64,000 nucleotides of DNA from Ceratorhiza oryzae-sativae (Eukaryota > Basidiomycota > Agaricomycetes > Cantharellales > Ceratobasidiaceae). The notes beneath the pieces were generated by a model, which saw nothing but the letters and a program-made list of their open reading frames with translations, was not told where the DNA came from and ran no database searches. The position numbers and the translations under genes are program-made. Of this stretch, positions 32,731 through 46,068 are shown in pieces; position 1 is the stretch's first letter, and the number at the start of each line of letters is the position of its first letter. The DNA is taken from contig JARWMV010000245.1 of the NCBI GenBank assembly GCA_030998015.1, positions 496,001 to 560,000 of the forward strand, read 5' to 3'.

Positions 32731-35225
32731 CTACTTGCGATAGTACTGAAATCCCAAGGTTAGCCTCGAAGTTACACCAGAGAAATGGTAATCTTACATT
32801 TCGCCTGAAGTTGAACCACAAGGAGAGACATCCTCTGTCAAAACTACTTCGGAAACCCCTAAAGTAAACCACAATGGTGAAAATATGGAACGCCAGGAGG
32901 GAATCCATATGTACCTTTTGTGGGAGTACTCCCATTCGCGGTTCACGACTCGGAAAGCAATATCTTCATAAGGCGGGCCAGCAGTAAAATATAAAAGCAC
33001 CGTCTCCTCATTCCCGGGCTCCTTTACAATCTTGTAGGTTGGTGCCTTAGATTTGTCGATCAAATCAGGGTAGAAAATGTTGAACTTGTAACCCTGAACG
33101 ACTTTAGGCGGTGGGTTATCCGTGCTGCGTCGCGTATGTTAGTTTATTCCATGGTTTAATGGGAGAGTAGCACGCACTCGTAGTGTGTCTGATTATATTT
33201 GTTCCACTCGTAGCCTGTATGGATGCGGTTGAAGTACCGTGGTTTGCGTGGTCGATACTTGTCTTCCCAAGTGTAGGTGGTAGGATTGACAATGAGCTCC
33301 TCCAAGTTATACAGCTCTTCTTCCTCGTCCATGTTCTTTTCTGCCTCGGCACGATAAAGGGCCTCGGATTCAAGATCTGCAGCAGAAGCCGTTCCTGTGT
33401 CGACAGGTGCGCCCTCGGGTACAACAATTTCGGGCTTGGATGCTTTTGGTACGAACAAAGTGGACGTGATAGAATGTCGTTTCGCGAACTATAAGATATT
33501 GGTTATTTCGAATTTCACATAGAGGCCAACCAACGCACCAGCTGCACAAGATCGTCCACAACATCGACCATCTCCACTTGCCTTTCTTCATATGGCAGCT
33601 TAGCAAAGTCAAACAGCGCTGGACTCATTCCGCGTTCGTATGGCTCCATTTCATCCTCATCCTTGGCTTCGGGCTTGGCTGGATCATCACTAGTGCTAGC
33701 TGCAGCATGCATATCGCCACCAAATTTGGTTGTACGTGACGCAGCCGCAGCAAGAAGCTCCGACTGTGCTTGGAACGCTTCGTCACGTTGCCGCTTGCGC
33801 AATTGCTCGAGTCGGTTTCGAACGACGGTTTCATGCAGGGATTTGAGCTTAGCCTACGAAAGTTTTGAGTGGACGTGTGCGTCAGGGTCAATGTAACCGA
33901 CCTTAGCTTTCCACACTAATAGGCTCTTAAGTAGGCCTTCCCAGTAATCCACATCAACCGGTTCCCCACTAGATAGCTTGGCCTGAATCTGACGCTGAAG
34001 TTGACTCAGCTGATCGTAGGACTTGCCAGACAAAAGAGCAGTAATATCGTCTTCGACAGCACTCGTATTCGCGCTGGCAGAATGTAGGTGGTCGAGCCGA
34101 TCTTTACACACAACCATCATATTCTAGTGGCGAGCGTTAGGGCTCCGCTACATTACTCAACTGAAAGTACGTACTGTCCAGAAATCAATGTTTGTCGAGA
34201 GCTTCTCCAAGGAAAGGTACTTTTGAATGTCGTCATGGAGTTCCTCCGTTTGTTCAAGGGAAAGATTCTACAAAAGGTTCTTAATATTTGCACATAAACC
34301 GGGCCATAACCACATGCCTCAAATATAACATAAGGTTCATCGAAGTCGATCTCAAGTCCAACGTCGTCGAGGCCCAACCATCATCCACATCTCCGGCGTC
34401 GTCTGTTGCGTATTTGAGATTAAGTGCCAGGAAGTCGATTGCTTTGCCACGCTTTTCCTTCAACCGAATGCCTGCACGACGTCGTTCTTGCTCAAGCTGG
34501 AAATCGCCCTCCTTGGCAATCCATTCAGCCATCTGTGCAGATTCAGCGAGCCTTTGCATTCGAGCGTCTCCTCCTCCCGTAGCTGTTGCTCGATTTCGCG
34601 CTCGGCACGACGTTTATTGAGTCTTTCGAGTTCTTCCTAAAAACCATGCATGGTTAACCCATTTAAAGACACGCTATGATTCAATCATACCTTGGCTTCC
34701 TGACGTCTTATAGCCTCTCGATGTTGAGACTCCTGCTGGCTAATTCCGGCCTTTTTCTCTTTCTCAGCCTTTTTGTGCCATTTGAACTGCTGGTTCAAAT
34801 TCGCATCGTGGAAAGGGTTATCAAGAGCATCATAAGAGCTCAACTCTGCGGCAACAGTCGGCAATGACGCCCCAAGCTCTTCCTTTGCCCTACGCTTCTC
34901 TGCCTTGCGAGCCGCTCGTTCAGCAGACTTATCGCGCTTTCTAGCATCCATTAGTCGGTGCTGCATAACGCATAACTCAGGCACAGAACTTACTTGTCCT
35001 TGTCCTTGCGCTCCCTGCTACTACTCCTGGCCTTTCTGGACTTGTGGCGCCCTCCATCATCTCTGTCCTGGCTCCGGCTCCTGTGTCGTTTCCGTCGAGA
35101 ATCACTGTCGTATCGATCGTCGTAGCGGTCGTGATGAGATTTACGAGATTGGCGGTCTGGTCGTTAGAGCGTTCGCGTTGTGAGGTAGAGTGTCTGATTG
35201 GGGAGCGCGAGCGAGAACGACCCAT
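32731..35225 (-). CDS. CACTIN homologue (splicing-associated), frame broken near N-terminus
   Basis: Cactin associates with the spliceosome and is needed for accurate splicing in fungi and animals. Exons: 34994-35225, 34691-34940, 34318-34636, 34175-34267, 33902-34123, 33539-33853, 33178-33488, 32915-33124, 32798-32858 and 32731-32745. The N-terminus is RS/RD-rich (MGRSRSRSPIRHS). Next come NPFHDANLNQQFKWHKKAEK, EELERLNKRRAERE, EQTEELHDDIQKYLSLEK, and the signature C-terminal region: KPRYFNRIHTGYEWNKYNQT, DNPPPKVVQGYKFNIFYPDL, AFRVVNREWEYSHKRGFRSS and LWFNFRRNYYRK at the very end. The seven C-terminal exons are in frame. The three N-terminal exons need single-base additions near 35155, 34575 and 34378 to keep the conserved reading. 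The intron at 34268-34317 appears to start with GC. Confidence 0.9.
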
Positions 35226-36539
35226 GGTGGCACGTTGCAAGCAAGCAAGTGTCGAATCACGTGGTATTCCGCGCTTGCAACCCGCATTTTACTGATCTTA
35301 TTCTTATGGAAATGCCGGTGCTCGGGCATTGCACCTTGCTGAAGGACTCATGGTTAACTAAAAATTGTTGTAACTGGCTATTTTTGTGGCAAAATAGTGA
35401 TTTGATATTAAACAAAAAAAAATATTAAAGACTTGTATTTCTTACCACGTCTTGTGTCATAAGTAGTTGCAGTTTTGATGGCGCTTAGATAAGCCCTGCG
35501 GCATCTGCCTGGCCCCACCTTAGTAAATTGTAGGCCAAGCAAACAAACTCCAGTATTACCCGAGCTACCAAAGCCCGAGCTCACCCCTAACAATGATAAG
35601 ATAGTAAATTGACCATACTGAGTATGATCAACTAGAGTAAATAGCTGCAAACCGTTTCGACGTGGCTGCCTTGGTTGTCGATTGTTGTCGATTGTTGCAA
35701 AAGTTGCATCGTCGCCTCTGGAACTGGATCTTTTGCCCTCATCGGTACTTACGGGAACTAGACTAAATGACATTCACCGTCACCATGAAGCCTGAGTGAA
35801 CAGCCGAATCCAGCTGGCCCGACCTGCACATGGGGAAGCGCCAAATCAAGATGCGTTCTGACCGAGTCCTCCGTGTGCTTTGCCGGCCATTGTGTAAGTC
35901 TCAGAAAGCTGCCAAATAACCGCCGCAAAAGTAGCCTACAATTCGACGGACTGAATTTTGCTGACCCGTTGAGCTCAAAGATATACATTGATCACATATA
36001 TACGACCACGTCCAAAGCCAAACCTCTACTCATACAAGTACAAGCGCGCAAAGCCCAGATATTTGACATAGAAAAGAGGAGAGAAAGATCCCACACGTGC
36101 CCCAAATCAAAAACCCTCACGACCACGTTTCTCTCACACACTCGCGATTCCCCTGACACGACGCGTCCACAAGCACCCACAGAGAAGAGACGTGTCGCGC
36201 GTTTTTAGAGTATCGTGGCGCGTCAGATCAGGAACAGGAACGAGGGGATATACATATAAAGCAGGAGAATAGAACAGAGTACACGAACGGGTTGGAGGGC
36301 ATGATAGTGTTCTATAGATACCTATTATCGACACTGATTCCACATAGCGGGCATAGGCAAGGGTGAATGAGTAAGGAACAGGGGGATAATGCCGCACAGA
36401 CATACACGGAAGAATATGAGGGATAAAAAGAAACGCACAAAAGAATAAGGCAAAAAAATGAAAAGAACAAGTCGAACCGGACAAGGATATTCAACTGCGC
36501 TATACAATTTAAAAACCCAGGCAATACATATACGCAAAG
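35226..36539. other. Intergenic region, nothing recognised
   Basis: About 1.3 kb between the CACTIN start and the forkhead gene end. A CACGTG element lies at 35258-35263, ~35 bp upstream of the CACTIN ATG. Otherwise I see only short open frames, pyrimidine- and A-rich stretches and no gene. Confidence 0.4.
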
Positions 36540-38150
<1,611 letters not shown>

Positions 38151-39036
38151 GGTTAGGCGAGTATGCAGCAGCTGCGGTGCTTATGGCCCAAATCCAGGGA
38201 GCAGCCCGGTGGCGGGGAGCAAGGAACGCGGTTCGTCGTACGGGCACCGACAAAGGACAGCTGTTCAACGGCGGCAACAGCGGCGAGTGCGAGATGACGA
38301 CGAGAAGGAGCGCGTGCGGAGCGATTAGGCAAGGCTCCTGCTAGTATTGTGATGTGAGGCGATGTGTGATCTGTGTTGTCTGAAGGTGGTCGTCGCCTGT
38401 TGGAAAACGACAAAGCGGGCGAAAGTTGACCAAATCGCCCACAGCAAACCAAGCGCTATGAGAAATCAGTCAATTTTCGGCGTGATGACGGCTGGACACC
38501 TCTCGGCGGAGGAGCTTAGGCCCGAGTCCAAACGAGCCAACACAGAGGGCGGGAACAACAACCGATGTACCCACCTAGGGGGAGGTTCTTGTTGCAGGGA
38601 GACGTCTGGGGGATTGCAGGCGACAGCAGTGGGATCCAGCACGGACGTGGGAGCCGTCGTGGTCAGGAGCCAGGTGGTGTCCTCCGGCGAAAAATAAACC
38701 CCGTCACATGTTGACCCTGCCCAAACTCATATAAACACGCCCCGAGCCGGAGTTTGCATCCGTCAAATCTATCTTCTCGTTGCTTTCCACGACCGCACCG
38801 TTCCGACTCCCGGAGTAGCCCATGTGCACGGGCATGCCCAGAGCATAGGGCAGAGGGCGCGCAGCTCCGAACCTCGGCCTTTGTGTCACCGTATCGGCCA
38901 CTGTCCTGTGATATTTACGCCTGTTGCTTTGTTTCGCACGCGGGAGCAAAATAGAATGCGCTGCTTCTGGCAACTCTCTTGTACAGCAGTGCGGGCAGCG
39001 CATACACGCCCCGCAATGTTCATTTCAGTCATTTCG
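38151..39036. other. Intergenic region upstream of forkhead gene
   Basis: About 0.9 kb between DPH1 and the forkhead gene. A 99-codon open frame on the minus strand (38704-39003) has no recognisable motif and I do not call it. No other feature is seen. Confidence 0.4.
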
Positions 39037-40808
39037 TCATTCAAACTCTACCGGTGGCCGCCAGCTCCGGGCTTTGGCCCAGACGCTATCCTTTTCGTAG
39101 AAATCCATAGGGTAGTCACCTTCGCCCTCCTTGATACCATCCCATCCCTTCAGAGCTCCCAGCGCCACAGCCGCCTCGTATGGACTCAGCAAGGGTCGTG
39201 CAAAAGCATATCCCCAATCAATTGAGAGTCTCGGGCACGAAGTCTGCACAAACACGGACAGGTGCGGTCCGAAACACGCCAGCTTGGCCGGCGAGAGCTC
39301 CGAAAGCAAGATGGGTACATACGGAACGGGCCGACGCAACGTTTTGAGCTGGTGTTGCATCGACTGGTGGAAGAAAAGGTAACCATCACGATTGTAGCCC
39401 TGCGCATGAAAACAAAGACGGGTGGGACACCTACTTGGTGCTGCCTCAAACTCCCTTGTCTGCCCAACGTACCAAGGATCACCCCCCACCTTGGTATCTC
39501 TTCATCCCGTCGTTCGATCGTTGCACTCGCTTGGCGAACGGCTTGCGACCTCACAGCACGCATCTCCGCATGGTCATACACCTCGCGAGTGATCTTCTTG
39601 GAATACGGGTCGTACCGAAATGCGGGCACCGCCGGGTTGGCGATCATGATAGCCTCGAGGTGGAACCGCCCGTCACCGACGTAGCTGCACCAAGCAAATG
39701 AGCGTGATTGCGAGGAGGATGGGCAGAACGTACATAAGCGCATCCACGTCTCCCAATCTTGGAGCCGTACATCCCAGGATCTCGCCGGGACTCAACGGCT
39801 TTGAGCGCGGTATATTGGCCTCGTACCTGCCATTCCACAGCCTAGGCACAGTCTGTTCTCCTATCTCACTTGGGTTTGCGATCAGCCCACCAGGCGATGC
39901 TCCTGTCCCAGTTCCAGACCGCCCATGCGCATGTTCTTCGGGAATGGCCATGGACAGATCATCCTTGAGCTTCTGGACGGCGGCCACGAACTGGATCGTG
40001 GACACGAGCGCAAGTCGAGTGGGCGCATCGCCCTGTTCGTCCTTGGCTTTGCCTTTTTCGTCCTCCCCAGTCGCACCTTGGATGGTCAGAGTGGGTCGTC
40101 CCGTGTCTATCCTGTCCCCCGTCCGCGCGGTCTCGGCCCCGGCCAAGAGTCGTTCTCGAAAGACGTTTCGCGAGCTGGGAAAGTTGGTTCGGACGGTGTT
40201 GGTCAGGTGGTCTCCATCTATAGCGATCTCGACGAAAATGTAGAGCGTCTTGATGGTTGTAGTATCGATCGGAACTAATTCATTTCGATGAAATAAGCGC
40301 ACGCGGATGAGTGCATACACGACTCACCCAGGCAACTATGCCCATAATGCACCAACATATCGCATCCCAACGCCACAGCCGTATAATCATCGATACAACA
40401 TGCGCCGTAGGTGACATCTCCCATGATCACCGTCAAAGCACCCGTAAACCTATATACCCGCCCTCGGTCCCTATCAAAAAAAAACTCAACACAAATAAAA
40501 AAAGACAGGGCTAACCGCTCAATAATATCCGCAATAGTACAAGCATACATCTGAAGCCCCTCGGGCATCTGCAACGCAACCATTTTGGCCCCGTGCTTCC
40601 TCACATGATGGATCGTCTTGTGGATCTCAAACGAATAGTTTCGCGGGAGCGCATCAGCCGCGGCCTGGAGCGCCTTGTCATGCAAAATAGACTCGGGGAT
40701 CTGGTTCGCGACCACGACAGGCACACTCGTCGGCTTCGAAGACGTCTTTCCGACAAATCGCTTGCGAGGCTTTTTCGAAGACGAGGCTGGCGCTTGGGAC
40801 GCCGACAT
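39037..40808 (-). CDS. DPH1: Diphthamide synthesis protein DPH1 (3-amino-3-carboxypropyl transferase subunit)
   Basis: With Dph2 it transfers the 3-amino-3-carboxypropyl group from S-adenosylmethionine to a His of eEF2, the first step of diphthamide formation, by a non-canonical radical-SAM [4Fe-4S] mechanism. Exons 40516-40808, 40328-40449, 39734-40274, 39435-39684 and 39037-39363 sum to 1533 nt, exactly 510 aa. Visible family motifs with cluster-binding or conserved Cys: [34 protein letters not shown] and [20 protein letters not shown]. Also [13 protein letters not shown] and [13 protein letters not shown] [11 protein letters not shown] loop of ~70 residues ([20 protein letters not shown] onward) interrupts the second domain. 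The start [18 protein letters not shown] was preferred because the open frame upstream lacks conservation. The frame is intact. Confidence 0.95.
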
Positions 40809-41771
40809 GGTCGCACTTGAAGCATTTACACTCGCAATTTGATTTCCGGCGTTCTGCCCCTCCCAACCCTGAACTAACCGCCAGGCGCTACTCGCAAGGG
40901 CGTGATTCGTCCCTGAAATCCCAAAAAATCTAATTCCTTTTTTTTTTTGATCATTTTCGCTTCCAGCAAGAAGTCCACATGACGCACGCGGGGTCGAGCC
41001 ACGCGCCCTAGGTCGAATCAGGACAGGTGGAGCTAGAGTAGGAAGAAAATACGGGGTGCCCGCCACGGATCGAGCTGAGCTCGCGGCGCTGTGGAGTGAG
41101 GTTGTATTCAATGTCTGCTTTCTATGGGGGGGGGGCTGGGTCGGAAGTGTCCGCTGGCTGTTCGACGAACTAGGCTCGCAATTAGAAGAAGCGCGGAGTT
41201 TGAATTATCAATGAAGTCGAGATCAAGCGTTTTGCTTGGGCGTGATCATCACGATTTTTTTGGGTTGGCTGCCCCGCTGAAAGCTGTCTGGGTGACATTC
41301 TAGGCGTCGATGGGTCTTTTGGGGGGGCCTGGGCTGACAGCCGATGCGCGTATCAGTTTCGCTCCCGTTCTGGCACCAGGTGGCCATCACATGTGCCTTT
41401 TGGCATGCCGACAGCCGCCACGTATCCCGACGCAGGTCAATGCGTTGTATCGGGGGCTAGGCGAGGGTCGAGGTCCCCTCGTTGTGTGTACCCTCGTTTC
41501 ACAGGTTACGCGCCCAGAAGAGGCGGTCCTTCGATCAGAGAGCGCCAGCAGCCTAGGCCGGTTGAAATGTCGCTGAAATGTCTCTGTGCACAGATCGGGG
41601 TTCGTTGCGCAGTCGAGATAAGACGGATGGGCTTGTTCGGGATTAGAGAATTGAATGCGGGATATGACGTATTGTGCACACATGGGTGAAAGGGACAACT
41701 ATTCCATACAAATGCAGTACACGACACGCGTTTTCTATGTATTACGTTCCGGATCACGTAGGGGTTATCTT
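40809..41771. other. Intergenic region with homopolymer runs
   Basis: About 1 kb with no recognised gene. It contains a T run at ~40939-40948 and a G run of ten at ~41127-41136. Short open frames on both strands lack motifs. Confidence 0.4.
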
Positions 41772-42615
41772 TTATTGCTGGGCGCCTTCTTCTGGGCCGG
41801 CAGGCATGACCACTAGTGGGCAATGACGATGAGTGCGATAGAACATGGCTTGGGGATGTGCTAGACCGAAAGCACTTACGTAGGATGATGAGCGCGGGGA
41901 CGATGTACATCCAATATTTTTGGATAAAGGATTTTTCGGCCACTGGCGTGATTGGCTGGCCGTCTGGAGTCATCGGCGGCGGAGTCTTGAGGCGAGGCCT
42001 ACTCGGATCCAGACGGGATGACAGGGCCATGCGATGGCGTCAGGCGCGTGGCTCGGAGAGGAGATGCGTCAATTGGAACTCGCCTGAATGGAGGGCTCGG
42101 TGACTTGAGCACGACGTTTGTGCTGGCAACAAAGAGCGGAGCCGACCTGGACGGGCATGCGCCGTCGGATGGGACTGAGCCGAGGTGGTAATCGAGGGCA
42201 AACACGTCGCCAGAGAGCGTGCGGTGCAGAGTGAGGAGCTCGTCTTTTGCGGCGGTTACGTAGCACTGCGGGTGGGAATTAGAGCCCGAAGAAAAACGCG
42301 CTGTGCATCACTCACAAGCTTGGTGGACGCGCGGGGCCAGTCATTGGGGCTTCCCTCTGTTTGCAGTGCAACTTCGTATACGGCATGCGGGTTTCCGGAT
42401 GACGGGGCCCAGGCGTTTAGCTCGTCGCGAAAGGTGGCCGCAGGGGCGTACGAGGGGCCGGTGGGGGCGAGGAGGACGGTGCCCTTGGGCGTGAATGGGG
42501 CGTCGTCGCCAAGGGTACGGACGCGATGGTAGACATGGACCGGCACAGGCTCGGAGACGTTGTTGGCGGCGGCTGCCACAAGGAGCAAGCAGAGCGACAG
42601 CAGAGCGGTAAGCAT
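41772..42615 (-). CDS. ER membrane protein complex subunit 10 (EMC10-like)
   Basis: EMC inserts tail-anchored and multipass membrane proteins at the endoplasmic reticulum. Exons 42316-42615, 41880-42265 and 41772-41812. A signal peptide (MLTALLSLCLLLVAAAANNV) is followed by a beta-rich lumenal part (HVYHRVRTLGDDAPFTPKG, CYVTAAKDELLTLHRTLSGD, FALDYHLGSVPSDGAC) and then the family signature AEKSFIQKYWMYIVPALIIL, a C-terminal membrane segment ending VMPAGPEEGAQQ. Exons 2 and 3 total 427 nt, one more than a multiple of three, and the frame changes near 42005 between the lumenal part and PSRPRLKTPPPMTPDG. One extra base is therefore likely there. The gene is head to head with the unrecognised protein at 42814. 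Confidence 0.85.
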
Positions 42616-42813
42616 GGTCGGGTGGGAGCGGTAGGCGCCGGATCAGGAGGCGTGCCGGGAAGGGATCGGAAACGGGGTCGAGGCAGGCCCAGACTTGCGA
42701 GCGATCCTGATTCGGCTCCACCGGCGTCCTGCGCTGCTCGCCGTCCTTATAGCGGCCGCTCGCATGGCCGGGTCCTCCATCTGCCGTGGCGCTCCTCTGT
42801 GCATCGCTCTGCC

Positions 42814-43359
42814 ATGACCATCGTCCTCGCCCACCCCAGCCAGTCCACCCTCCTCACCCGCCGCGCCGGCCCCGCCGCCGCCAAACGCCCGTCGCCGCCG
42901 TGCTGGCTCGCCTGGCAGCGCGACCCCCAGTACGAGCTCGACGACCTGCGCTCGTTCTACCACCGCGAGTGCACCCGAGCCGAATCCATCCGCCACACCG
43001 TTGCCGCCCGTCGCAAGCTGCTGATGCGCACCCACTCTGCCTCGTCCAGCTCCCCATCCTCATCCTCGTCTCCCCATCGCCGAGCAAACCCCACACCGCC
43101 CACAGACGAGAATGTTTCAACAGAGGTGTCCGAGAAACCGGCACCTGTGCAGTCGAGCGAGCCGCCAGCCCTCGTCTCTGCTCCAACCCCAGCCCCCGCC
43201 CCCGCCTCCGCCCCCGCACCACTCACACCCACCCAGGAAAGGGCCCAGGCGCTGCTTGGCATGTACTCGTCGCTGCTCGAGTCCCGGCTGCAGAGCGTCG
43301 AGCGCGTCTCCAAGATGCTCTCCAGCTGGCGCGAGCACAAGCCGCTGCCAAACCCATGA
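42814..43359 (+). CDS. Unrecognised 181-aa protein, Ser/Pro-rich with terminal helix
   Basis: Single-exon frame beginning MTIVLAHPSQSTLLTRR. I do not recognise the family. The first ~70 residues include a possibly folded, helix-forming stretch (WLAWQRDPQYELDDLRSFYH, ESIRHTVAARRKLLMRTHS). A Ser run and a Pro/Ala-rich linker (APTPAPAPASAPAPLTPTQE) follow, then a C-terminal amphipathic helix (ALLGMYSSLLESRLQSVERV) that could form a coiled coil. No signal peptide or membrane segment is visible. Strong C-rich third-position bias supports real coding. It shares a ~200 bp divergent promoter with EMC10. Function unknown. Confidence 0.6.
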   Translation: MTIVLAHPSQSTLLTRRAGPAAAKRPSPPCWLAWQRDPQYELDDLRSFYHRECTRAESIRHTVAARRKLLMRTHSASSSSPSSSSSPHRRANPTPPTDENVSTEVSEKPAPVQSSEPPALVSAPTPAPAPASAPAPLTPTQERAQALLGMYSSLLESRLQSVERVSKMLSSWREHKPLPNP

Positions 43360-43699
43360 CCCCCAGCCCCCATGCCAAACTCTTGTTCCCCCACCCTCAC
43401 AGGCCCTTTGTATCGATGCAGTACCAGTCACATCACATACCCTATTTATGATCACATCTTTGTTCTTTCATCTCATTCCCCTTTTTCTATCTGTCTGGAT
43501 CGATCATCATGGCCATCGTTGTTGTCACGAATACGTTTAGAACGTGTAATGAAATACTTGAAGTTGTACCGAGATCAATTGCGAGCCAACTCGCTCTCGC
43601 TTCACGTATCATGGTCCGAAGCTCCGCTCGTGCAAAACACCAAGCACACACTCAAACGCCCCATATCTAGAACACACGACCATAAAATTCGACAGCGTT

Positions 43700-44573
43700 C
43701 TAGATTACTCGCTTCACCTCGAAGAAAGACTGCGATACCATTTATCAGTACACGACCCTGGCAAGCCCACAGTCTGGACACACCTGCAGATAGTACACCT
43801 GGAACCCACACACTGCAACGAGTACCACCGCCTGCGCAATGCTCCACCACTTGACCCGGTCGTTGGTCGACTCGGCCGTGTTTCGGTGCACACGTTCTCG
43901 AATCACGATGTACTCCTGCTCATCTTTGACTGCCTGCAGCCCAATCGCCAGCTCGCGAATTTCCCGCTCGATTGGAGCCACGGTCCCTACGCGTCAAAAT
44001 CAGCAACGGGTCCCAGGGGATGTGTGAAAAGTGGAGCCGCACCATCGTCCTGCACATAGATAACACCGTGTACATTGAAGCTATACTCGATCCCGTGAGA
44101 ATCCAGAATGACGAAATGCGTTCATGATAGGAGGCGTACCTGACTTCCTTGTCTGTCACGGTGCTCATCTCGTTGGAGAAGCAGTACGTATACCGCCCGT
44201 CTTTTTCTGCTGTCAGAGACGCCGTGCCTTCAGACTCTTTTAGCCGCTTGTGAATCGCGAGATTGATGGGGTCTGATAGCTATGGCCGAGTAAGTAGATG
44301 CTGTGAAACATGCGTCGTGTGGGCTTGCCCAAAAGTCAATATCCAAGTGTCCACCCCCTCCTACTTGGTATGTTACGGTCATCTATGCCATGTTTAAATG
44401 CGTTTAGTAAATATTCAAACTTCAGTTGACATATCTAGACTCACCTTGTCGTGAACATGCAAATCTTCGAAAAAGCACTCCTTTTTGCCCGCAGGCACCT
44501 CGATCATGTGCGCGCCCGCGAGCCAAGACCAAGCCAACAAGCCAAGAACAGTCGTTATTTTCCACGAAAGCAT
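43700..44573 (-). CDS. p24 family cargo receptor, EMP24/TMED2-type
   Basis: p24 proteins cycle between ER and Golgi in COPII and COPI vesicles as cargo receptors. Six exons (44445-44573, 44329-44382, 44140-44279, 44043-44080, 43784-43986, 43700-43729) sum to 594 nt, 197 aa, the family size. Order: signal peptide (MLSWKITTVLGLLAWSWLAG), GOLD domain with KKECFFEDLHVHDK, VTYQVGGGGHLDIDFWLSDP and DGRYTYCFSNEMSTVTDKEV (two cysteines that form the GOLD disulphide), coiled coil ELAIGLQAVKDEQEYIVIRE, one membrane segment (WWSIAQAVVLVAVCGFQVYY) and the cytosolic tail LQSFFEVKRVI. The double-Phe tail with KRVI resembles the beta class (EMP24/TMED2). The intron at 44280-44328 starts with GC. The frame is intact. 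Confidence 0.95.
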
Positions 44574-44814
44574 GATTAAAACCAGTTCTATCTCCCCAGT
44601 AGCAAGGTCGTTACAAGTCAACCCGTAGGCGCAAGTGTGCAGAAGACACGTCTCGGCGCTTAGCCTCCTCTGCATCCGATCCGACGACAAATAGGAATTG
44701 CGCGCCACACGAGGCCGGGTTAGAAATCTTGGGATTGCCCTTGTTCGCTGTTGCTCCCTTTTCCACTTTGTCCCCACCACTGCGGCTATTTTCCCGAGAA
44801 TTTAGATAGAAGAT

Positions 44815-45778
44815 ATGGCTGAGCAGCAAGAGCACATTGTAAGTCGCGTTTGCGGTTGTCACCAAGTACTTGGATCGGTGGATTGTATTGGGCACAGGGG
44901 ACCCGTTACGCGTCCAACGCAAGCTGACAATCCTTCCAGGAAGAAAGCACGGCCCACTTTGAGCCCGTTTTGAAGCTGACGGAACAGGTCGTGACCAAGA
45001 CCCACGAGGAGGATGAGGATGTCTTGACCAAGCAGTAAGGATCTGTTGTGTGTTTTGATCTAATGATACGCGTCGCTCAATTTGGATCTGGGTTCGCAGC
45101 CGCGCCAAGCTGTTCAGATTCGAGACGTCCAGTGCGGAATGGAAGGAACGTGGGACTGGAGATGTTCGTCTGTTGCAGCACAAGGAGACCAAAAAGGTCC
45201 GTGTGCTTATGCGTCGCGACAAGACGTTGAAGATTTGTGCGAACCACTATAGTGAGTATTGCGTCATAGATCCAGGCGTCCTATTAACCCTCTGACAGTC
45301 ACGAGCGATATGAAGCTCCAGCCCAACGTTGGATCTGACCGCTCCTGGGTGTGGAAGGTCGCCGCCGACTTTTCGGACGGCGAGCCAGTGGCAGAGACAC
45401 TTGCCATTCGTTTTGCCAACAAAGAAAGTGCGTGCCAATCTTGCCAATCTATGCTCTGACCTGACTGTATGCGCATCTACATCAGTCGCGGACGAGTGGA
45501 AGGTCGCGTTTGAGAATGCGCAATCCGGTAACGCCCAGGTTGCTGCTCAATCCAAGACGGATGCTGCCCCGAATGAGAGTGCGACCGAGGAGCCTCCTGC
45601 CGCACCACCTGTGGTCGCTGCCGCCGAGGCCGAGCCGGTGGTACCGGCTGCTGCACCAGAAGCAGAGGCGGCTGAACCCGTTGGATCTGCAGAAGGTCCC
45701 AAGCCAGACGACGCAGCTGAAACCAAGGAAGAGACGCCTGCGGCAACCGAGGTTCCTGCTGAGGAGAAGAAGGACTGA
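44815..45778 (+). CDS. Ran-binding protein 1 (RanBD domain)
   Basis: RanBP1 helps RanGAP convert Ran-GTP to Ran-GDP at the cytoplasmic side of nuclear transport. Exons 44815-44838, 44940-45034, 45100-45251, 45299-45427 and 45486-45778 sum to 693 nt, 230 aa. The Ran-binding domain reads [100 protein letters not shown] and [10 protein letters not shown]. All are canonical and continuous. The C-terminal ~75 residues are an Ala/Glu/Pro-rich acidic tail ending PAEEKKD. It is head to head with the EMP24 gene (~240 bp) and tandem with UBA1, whose start is ~290 bp downstream. The frame is intact. Confidence 0.96.
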
Positions 45779-46068
45779 GTTTGAGCGCAGGCCGGCTTGT
45801 TGGGTTTAGTACATAATTTTTTGTGGAATTCTAAATGTTGCATTACTTTCAATACCAATCAATGTAGACGCGTACAGATTGTGACCAAGGTGGTGTGGCC
45901 AGGAATGAGCTCGAAGGCCGTAGAACGTAGGCAGATTTACAAAGCGCGCCAAAGCGAGAACATCATATTATGTCATGGGAGCGCATCGGGATCCCTGTGC
46001 TCGACCGCGACCTGTCTCATCTCGCCGATACATCTCCTGTTCTACCGCCAACACTGAATATCAAAGAA

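Noticed and set aside
38704..39003. 99-codon minus-strand open frame between DPH1 and the forkhead gene
   Set aside because: No motif, no splice context and no supporting composition; likely random.
42643..43455. Several overlapping long frames on both strands at the 42.8-43.4 kb gene
   Set aside because: High GC leaves many frames open. Only the frame starting at 42814 has plausible protein composition and codon bias.
45477..45858. Minus-strand frames opposite the RanBP1 acidic tail
   Set aside because: They mirror the Ala/Glu/Pro-rich repeat of RanBP1 and have no independent signal.
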